Source: Petrosia ficiformis
Lineage: Eukaryota > Porifera > Demospongiae > Haplosclerida > Petrosiidae
Direction of reading: 5' to 3'
Assembly (NCBI GenBank): GCA_947044365.1
Contig: OX345636.1
Location: forward strand, 11,037,809-11,101,808
Length of the DNA: 64,000 bases
Under the pieces are notes generated by a model, which was not told the DNA's origin, made no database searches, and saw nothing but the letters and a program-made list of their open reading frames with translations. The position numbers and the translations under genes are program-made. Each line of letters begins with the position of its first letter. Position 1 is the stretch's first letter. Shown here piece by piece: positions 59,656 through 64,000 of the stretch.

Positions 59656-60238
59656 ATGAATATCAAAGGTGAAACTGGTTATGATGCCCTATATAAAGTG
59701 CGCCCTATGTTGGAAATACTTTTACAAAATTTTAAATGTAACTACAATTTGGGAAGGGAGCTGTCTATTGATGAGCGCATGATTGGTTTCAAGGGACGCA
59801 TATCCTTTATACAGTACATGCCTAAAAAACCAACGAAATGGGGGTTGAAAGCATACGTACTGGCAGATTCCACAACTGGGTACACATACAGTTGGATATT
59901 GTATACAGGTTAGTGAAATCACATAAATAATACATTCATACATGTACTGTTTTACTTACTATACTATAGGCAAGGATTCATCACTTGATACCAGTTGTGG
60001 TAGTGTTATAGATGCTACTGTGTTCCGGCTCCTACAAGGATTAGAAAACAAGGGACATCACGTATATACCGACAACTATTATTCCAACCCTACATTATAT
60101 ACAAAATTAAAAGAACTTGGTTATGAAGCATGTGGTACTGTTAAGGTGAACAGAAAGGGGATGCCAAAAGAATGGATGAAGGACAAAAAAATTCAAGGTA
60201 GTTCTATTGCGCTTGGAAACCAAGAATACAGTATCTAA
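59656..60238 (+). pseudogene. piggyBac transposase fragment, two exons
   Basis: The first segment to 59907 reads GYDALYKVRPMLEILLQNF, then ELSIDERMIGFKGRISFIQY and MPKKPTKWGLKAYVLADS. After a 61-bp intron (gttagt...tatag), the segment 59970-60236 reads DATVFRLLQGLENKGHHVYT, then DNYYSNPTLYTKLKELGY, before stopping. In piggyBac enzymes the first catalytic Asp is in S-x-DE-x-x-x-x-FKGR and the second in the x-TDN-[YWF]-[YF] block; both are present. The N-terminal domain, third acidic residue and Cys-rich tail are missing and no TTAA borders are evident, so this is a truncated copy. It lies inside intron 1 of the right CARD-like gene, in opposite orientation. Confidence 0.85.
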
Positions 60239-60282
60239 GCAATTTAGATTATATATAGCTATTACTGTGTTGGATAGAAGAA

Positions 60283-60560
60283 ATAACAAGAAAGCCATGT
60301 GGTACTCTTTTTTAGTTGCAGAATAACAGCAAGGTGATCCATATGCGAGTGTTTTGCTCTCGAGGGCAACGCCCACATCTATCTTTTGTCAGCTGTGTAA
60401 CTTATGGATTTCAAAAAGCTGAAGATTTTAGCTTACTAAGTTGGACAGAAGACCTTTTAAGAAGGCCGTGGATATTAAAACCATTCTTCATTTGTTGGTA
60501 GAAAGCAGCTAGATGAGTGTTTTTACAAATGCAGTAGTCAGCGGTCAACGCCCACACTTA
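60283..60560 (+). repeat. Two copies of a ~105-bp module shared with 8024-8300
   Basis: The words 'agaccttttaagaa(a/g)gcc', 'gaaagcagc', 'gagtgttt', 'gtagtcag' and 'caacgcccaca' recur in order at 8024-8130, 8185-8300, 60283-60380 and 60450-60560. The first pair lies in the TA-flanked transposon, the second next to the piggyBac fragment. Confidence 0.6.
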
Positions 60561-61249
60561 TGCGACTTTCTCAGTCTATCGCTGATAAAAATCAACAGAT
60601 CCAGCCTTACAACAAACTTTGCTTCTGTTCGTTGTGTGAAATTCCTATAGCAACATTGCAACAGGTTTACCAAGTGATTATAGGTTTACTAATCAATTAA
60701 AAGTAGGTTTGCTACGGGATTTAGAAACCTCTAATTGACCAATCAGATTGCAGCATTTTAATGAGCTATAATCTAACTATACTTGTTTAATACCTTCTAA
60801 TAAGAATTGATTGATTTCATTATCCCATTTTTTTTTCATTTGGTCAACAATTTCTGTCAGAGATTCATTTTCTTGCATAGCTTCCAAAACAGTCTGCAAC
60901 ATGGTAGGATTGCTATCTACTCTCATCTCTAAATAGTCCAGTAGAATATCTGGTCCTTTACATCCTTTTTTGGACATTACAACACCTTTTGTAGGCTGGT
61001 CAACAATTTGCAATTGGAATAGCTTTAATGTTAGTGATTGCAGGGTAGTTCTAGATACAGTCAATGTGTTGCAAATATCTTTGTGACGAGATACCAAAAC
61101 ATCGCTTGGCTTTGCAGCACCTTTGGCTGCCATGACGTAGCCACACCCTCTTATCAAGTAAGCACCTGAAAGGCTGAAAATGCAAATAAATAAATGCACA
61201 AATCATACACATTGTATTCTACATTTCTACTCACTAGGAAAGCAAACCA

Positions 61250-62251
61250 ACAAAAAACGGTTGTTTCAAAATCAGAATGAAGGGAACGCCCAAAATTTAC
61301 GGATATGTTTCTCACGTGAGAAATCCGTTGACTGGCACTATAGTGACTATACGTTATATATATACCTTTTCGAGTGTTTATTTGTGCTATACCAGAAGAC
61401 ACGGTGACTGTATGAAATTATTGAAATAAACATATATCTGTCTGTCTGTTTGTATGTCTGCATGTATCTACCTGCTTATCTCTGTGTCTATCTATTACTA
61501 TCTATCTATATGTATATCTACATGTATTTCTCTTCAGTTGCGACAGTGATATGGAGGTGTATTTGGTATCCCGTACTTGTTGGAACCAGCTGATTCTGAT
61601 GACTTGTCAGGTGAGTGTTAGTATTTGCTGATCAAGAAACTGAAAAGATATAATATATATATATATATACACACACACAGTATCTCCACATTTTCTTATC
61701 ATCCTCTTCTTCTCTTCCTCTTCTTCCTTCTGTGTTAATCCTCCTTCTCACTTTCTTTTCTTTCCTTAGGTTCTCGTTCTCTCCTTCGCCCTTTTCCTTC
61801 CTTCTCCTCCTCCTCTTTCCCCCTTCTCTTCCTCCTCCTCCTCCTTCTTTTCTTCCCATTCCTTCTCCTCCTCCTCCTCTTCTTTTATTAATTCTCTTAC
61901 TCACATCATTATTTTCATTCAGTGTACAATATTAGCTATTGGGTACACGTCAATATGCTTGAGTGAACAGTTTAGCAGAGCTTATCCATCCACCTTCCAT
62001 TATTCCATTCATCTATCATTCATTATCTTTGTTTCCCATCTCCTTTGGTGTTAGCTGGGAAGGTGTACCCATCAGTAGATTTCCCCAAGCAAGAATATTT
62101 AATGCCCACCTGGGGTCTGCATTTATCTATCTATCTACCTGTTTATCTCTATGTCTATCCGTCTATCTTTTTTCTCGGTTGCAACATTGACAGTGATGAC
62201 AACCACAGTCCCGTACTTGAAACCAGCTGTAAGCTGTTATATTTATGTATG

Positions 62252-62299
<48 letters not shown>

Positions 62300-62537
62300 T
62301 ATGTCATGATAAAGCCACCCTTCAAAGCTTCCGACAGTGCTACATGCATCGTGGTTTGATATGTGCACTGTATGGTTCGTGGCTTCATTAAGCTGTATAA
62401 ACATGAAGTCATGAAAGATATTTGTTATGTCATGCAATATCAGGGCTTATAGTCACCTCGCCCTTGAGCATAAGTCCTCGGGCTCAGTGATTATAAACCT
62501 GATATAGCACTCGTGGCATGACATAACATTAACATAT

Positions 62538-62584
<47 letters not shown>

Positions 62585-64000
62585 CAAAATATTAAAAGTT
62601 TTTTCAAAATCAAGGTGATATAGGGATTACAAATGTAAAGGAACAAGATAGGGATGATGATAATTTGGCATCCCTACATTACATGTACCTTGACTTTTGT
62701 AACACATTTTTCATTCTATTGGTAGAAAGTTGATACTGTTGAATTTTTGGATGCACTTTGTGTTATTTGTTATTCTATTAGAATCTTATTCTGCCCTGGT
62801 TTTATGGTTTTTGACACCAGTAATAATTAATTATATGAATAACTACATGTATGTATCAAATTATATACAATTTATGCATATTGGAATTTCAAAATATCAA
62901 GGTGATGTAGGGATGCCAAATTATCATCATCCCTATCTTGTTCCTTTACATTTGTCATCCCTATATCACCTTGATTTTTGAAGAAAATTTTTAATATCAT
63001 GTTTCCCAGATTTTTTCATGATCACAGTTTCAATTGCTGTGGTAAAGCATAACATTTTATTAAATAAAATACATACCCACAGTAATTACTATCAAAATGG
63101 TGTCTTCATACAAACACTGCGTTGTAAGCTAGCAGGGCCGTATGAGAAAGGGCATGTTTAGTAAATGTGGACCAAAATACCATTAGAATACGACCACAAT
63201 AATTTATGAAGATTTGATTTATGAACTAACTTGACTTTCTGTTTATTTTTAGAGTTATTTGTGTGACCCAAGAACAAGAAACATAGGTGCTTTTGGAGTT
63301 TTTAAAGTCCTTATTGCTTAGACACAGTAAGCTTTCTGTTCTTCAAAATACTATTTTTGGAGGTAATGAAGGTTGTAGATTGTATTTCTGGCACTGCAGA
63401 ATCGTTTTTAATGCTCTTGTGAAATGCTATTATCTACAAATTACTGAAATATAATCCCACACACTTGGGCATCTGCCCCCATGTGTATTTCAGTAATAGA
63501 CCATGTGCACATTCTATACTCTAACATACGTGTATATAATATAAACATGTAATGTACATAAATTATGAACTTGATGATGGCATTTTATGATGTATAGTAA
63601 CTATGTGGATGGATAGATAGGTGGATGGTTAAGGTTCAAAAAGCTGTATGATATTGTTGATTAAACATTCCAATATGGAACAGAATGTGTATAGTCTCGT
63701 ATTTCACCAGTTCTGAGGTCAGGTTCTGAGCTATTTAAAGATGAGAGTTCTGAGTAAACATCATCTTCTAATTTATAAAGCTCTTCATCCAAATAATCGT
63801 TTCTGTAGAAGATAGTTTTCTTTAACGTGTTGAGTCATGGATGGCACACTACACATGCAACAGTGGGATGATAATCCTGGTTCTTCTCAATACTTCATAA
63901 ATATATTCCTAAATATAATTATATACAGGAATGAATTTTGATTTTCCCTGCTGTATATAAACTTTGGGTCATGTGTTCTTTTTAGTTTAAATTCTTGCTC
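61250..64000. other. Right duplicate, 5' side of the CARD-like gene
   Basis: Matches 3160-5965: broken counterpart of the 3390 exon (61538-61610, TGA in frame), polypyrimidine tract, (TA)n tract at 62255-62292, foldback element, counterpart of the 5067 exon (63253, TAG after about 20 codons). Otherwise non-coding as far as I can see. Confidence 0.6.
62582..63006. mobile_element. Foldback MITE-like inverted repeat (right duplicate)
   Basis: Right-hand counterpart of 4401-4820, with the arms still complementary after independent mutation. A (TA)n tract lies just outside the left arm (about 62535-62582) and is absent from the left duplicate. Confidence 0.7.

Larger units (their letters stand above)
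58179..61133 (-). pseudogene. CARD-like domain gene, right duplicate, frameshifted late
   Basis: Three exons with matching phases. Exon 1 is 61133-60783 (351 nt, phase 0). Exon 2 is 59254-59183 (72 nt). Exon 3 runs from 59131 downward. Residues 1-117 hold the CARD-like helices (DILLDYLEMR and surroundings). Exon 3 encodes about 219 open residues of an unclassified domain with conserved stretches FIGYLNYELIKVF, GLPKFTVKLAKTWEGKS and TWPPHLIIVDIKRNCIV. The frame then hits TAA at 58472. The left copy shows one extra G at the same point and reads on, and the right copy's following frame (58466-58179, QNPLIIKQLKKEG onward) is homologous, so a 1-bp deletion is likely. An 8-nt duplication gives two tandem acceptor AGs upstream of exon 1. 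A piggyBac fragment sits in intron 1. It could still make a truncated protein. Confidence 0.6.
57392..64000. repeat. Segmental duplication, right copy
   Basis: Direct repeat of 1-5965, about 57 kb downstream. Homology begins around 'gcttgcaattgaaatgtatg' and continues to the window edge. It contains one extra block (about 59662-60780) with piggyBac transposase exons, so that insertion either post-dates the duplication or was lost from the left copy. The right copy preserves the long second coding exon better, and the left copy preserves the 3' end of the reading frame better. Confidence 0.9.

Noticed and set aside
1..64000. tRNA and rRNA genes
   Set aside because: I looked for B-box-like words (GGTTCGA...) and rRNA cores; the only near match ('gggttcgatgta' in MITE family A) lacks a cloverleaf.

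Overview
The window is eukaryotic and looks like animal DNA from a compact but transposon-rich genome, most likely a demosponge (inference). It is AT-rich. Its few genes are cut into short exons of about 70-200 bp with GT/AG borders. The recognisable families (CARD-like and RING/TRAF-type signalling proteins, DUF6589, piggyBac, hAT) are ones common in sponges and cnidarians. I found no rRNA, tRNA or CRISPR array. Exon models were spliced by eye from splice sites and reading-phase continuity, and family names rest on remembered motifs, not on database searches.

Layout. The two ends (1-5965 and 57392-64000) are direct copies of one segmental duplication. Each carries a minus-strand gene encoding a CARD-like domain followed by an unclassified domain; both copies are damaged, at different places. 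A piggyBac transposase fragment interrupts only the right-hand copy. 6660-9480 is a palindromic ~159-bp tandem array split by a TA-flanked transposon (7324-8845) and grading into an 18-bp minisatellite. 11430-11980 is a clean non-autonomous piggyBac element. 12346-22517 is a three-level nested insertion: a hAT-like element holds a ~0.5-kb MITE, which holds a 9-kb TTAA-flanked composite. The composite is built as 676-bp repeat, 3512-bp cargo, 676, 3512, 676. Its cargo contains a piggyBac transposase relic, 13 copies of a palindrome-rich 149-bp satellite, AT tracts and a hairpin. 22.5-26.1 kb is a ladder of a repeated ~360-bp block separated by (GT)n and unique sequence.

28010-33063 is a plus-strand multi-exon gene of unknown function, preceded by five tandem ~200-bp repeats carrying (CT)n tracts. 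31.4-34.5 kb holds decayed retroelement pieces. 34.8-40.8 kb contains duplicated coiled-coil and other exon fragments within tetranucleotide repeats. 42035-45270 is a broken DUF6589 gene lying beside a head-to-head pair of MITEs. 47240-50260 is a ~3-kb imperfect palindrome. 51416-56836 is a minus-strand RING plus TRAF-type zinc-finger plus coiled-coil gene in eight phase-consistent exons; most of its larger introns carry a small inverted-repeat element, three of them with 8-bp target duplications.

How it fits together: the CARD-like and RING/TRAF-like genes belong to families that act in innate-immune and cell-death signalling in animals, but the sequence does not show that they work together. 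Most of the remainder records mobile-element activity, with piggyBac (TTAA) and hAT (8-bp TSD) families dominating.
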